Shown here one piece after another: positions 51,893-51,894 of a stretch of 51,894 nucleotides of DNA. The notes below the pieces were generated by a model that saw only the letters and a list, made by a program, of their open reading frames with translations, searched no databases and was not told the origin of the DNA. The stretch spans positions 1-51,894 of the forward strand of contig JAQCGH010000011.1 in assembly GCA_027620015.1 (NCBI GenBank), in the 5' to 3' direction. This stretch comes from Cyanobacteriota bacterium. GTDB lineage: Bacteria > Cyanobacteriota > Cyanobacteriia > PCC-6307 > Cyanobiaceae. How positions within the stretch are numbered: position 1 is the first letter of the stretch; every line of letters begins with the position of its first letter. The translations under genes were made by a program, and so were the position numbers.

Positions 51893-51894
51893 AT

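Overview
The window reads as a core-genome stretch of a unicellular, GC-rich picocyanobacterium of the marine/freshwater Synechococcus-Cyanobium type. Evidence seen directly: a phycobilisome rod-core linker (CpcG), a CpcS-family bilin lyase, a high-light-inducible protein, the catalytic subunit of ferredoxin-thioredoxin reductase, a SufR repressor with the divergent suf operon, and many cyanobacterial families of unknown function (DUF3747, DUF4912, a DUF1400-like domain). Genes are tightly packed, with many 1-4 base start/stop overlaps. I see no rRNA, tRNA, CRISPR array, insertion sequence or phage gene, and no gene-free stretch longer than about 300 bases.

Layout. 1-1.6 kb: tail of an Arg/Pro/Ser-rich protein and two coupled lipoproteins with TolB-like repeats. 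1.6-4.2 kb (minus): HIT protein, SbmA/ABCD-type ABC transporter, Hlip. 4.2-7.6 kb: YifB/ComM AAA ATPase, ribosomal protein S21, DUF3747 exported protein, small membrane protein, peptide deformylase. 7.7-11 kb: S9 peptidase coupled to a GltS-type symporter. 10.9-13.3 kb (minus): mtnA with a FucA-like class II aldolase, probably a salvage module for methylthioadenosine or 5'-deoxyadenosine, and a DUF1543 protein. 13.5-18.6 kb (minus): ftrC-sufB-sufC-sufD-sufS, facing sufR across an operator-like palindrome. 19.5-21.4 kb: bilin lyase with an extra N-terminal region, then cpcG and a strong terminator. 21.5-26.2 kb: DUF4912 protein, small membrane proteins, a two-HKD phospholipase-D-like lipoprotein, an FAD monooxygenase and a small secreted Cys protein. 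26.2-31.7 kb: phosphoglucomutase, an orphan RND-type membrane fusion lipoprotein, and RarA fused to a methyltransferase-like domain. 31.6-35.1 kb: a secreted protein with a CxxCH motif, a Sfp-type PPTase, Bcp, CoaX and CysH. 35.1-40 kb: type II NADH dehydrogenase, HflX, 1-Cys peroxiredoxin, AnmK. 40-45.7 kb: a ribbon-helix-helix regulator with a divergent small gene, small conserved proteins, an ABC-F ATPase and a DegQ/HtrA protease. 45.7-51.9 kb: HrpB helicase, XseA/XseB, a DUF2834 protein, a zinc-ribbon membrane protein and a YihY/BrkB membrane protein.

How the genes fit together: the suf operon makes Fe-S clusters and starts with ftrC, whose product is itself an Fe-S protein; SufR probably represses both directions. 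The sufR strand continues into phycobilisome genes. Several thiol and redox genes (ftrC, bcp, 1-Cys Prx, cysH, NDH-2) are spread through the window. The points I would look at first are the mtnA-aldolase pair, the CxxCH DUF1400-like protein, the RarA-methyltransferase fusion, the extended bilin lyase, the twin CX3C mini-protein, the palindrome shared by the ends of anmK and the RHH gene, two genes that seem to start at CTG, and a possible folded RNA in front of pgm. I found no clear-cut new multi-gene defence or mobile system here.
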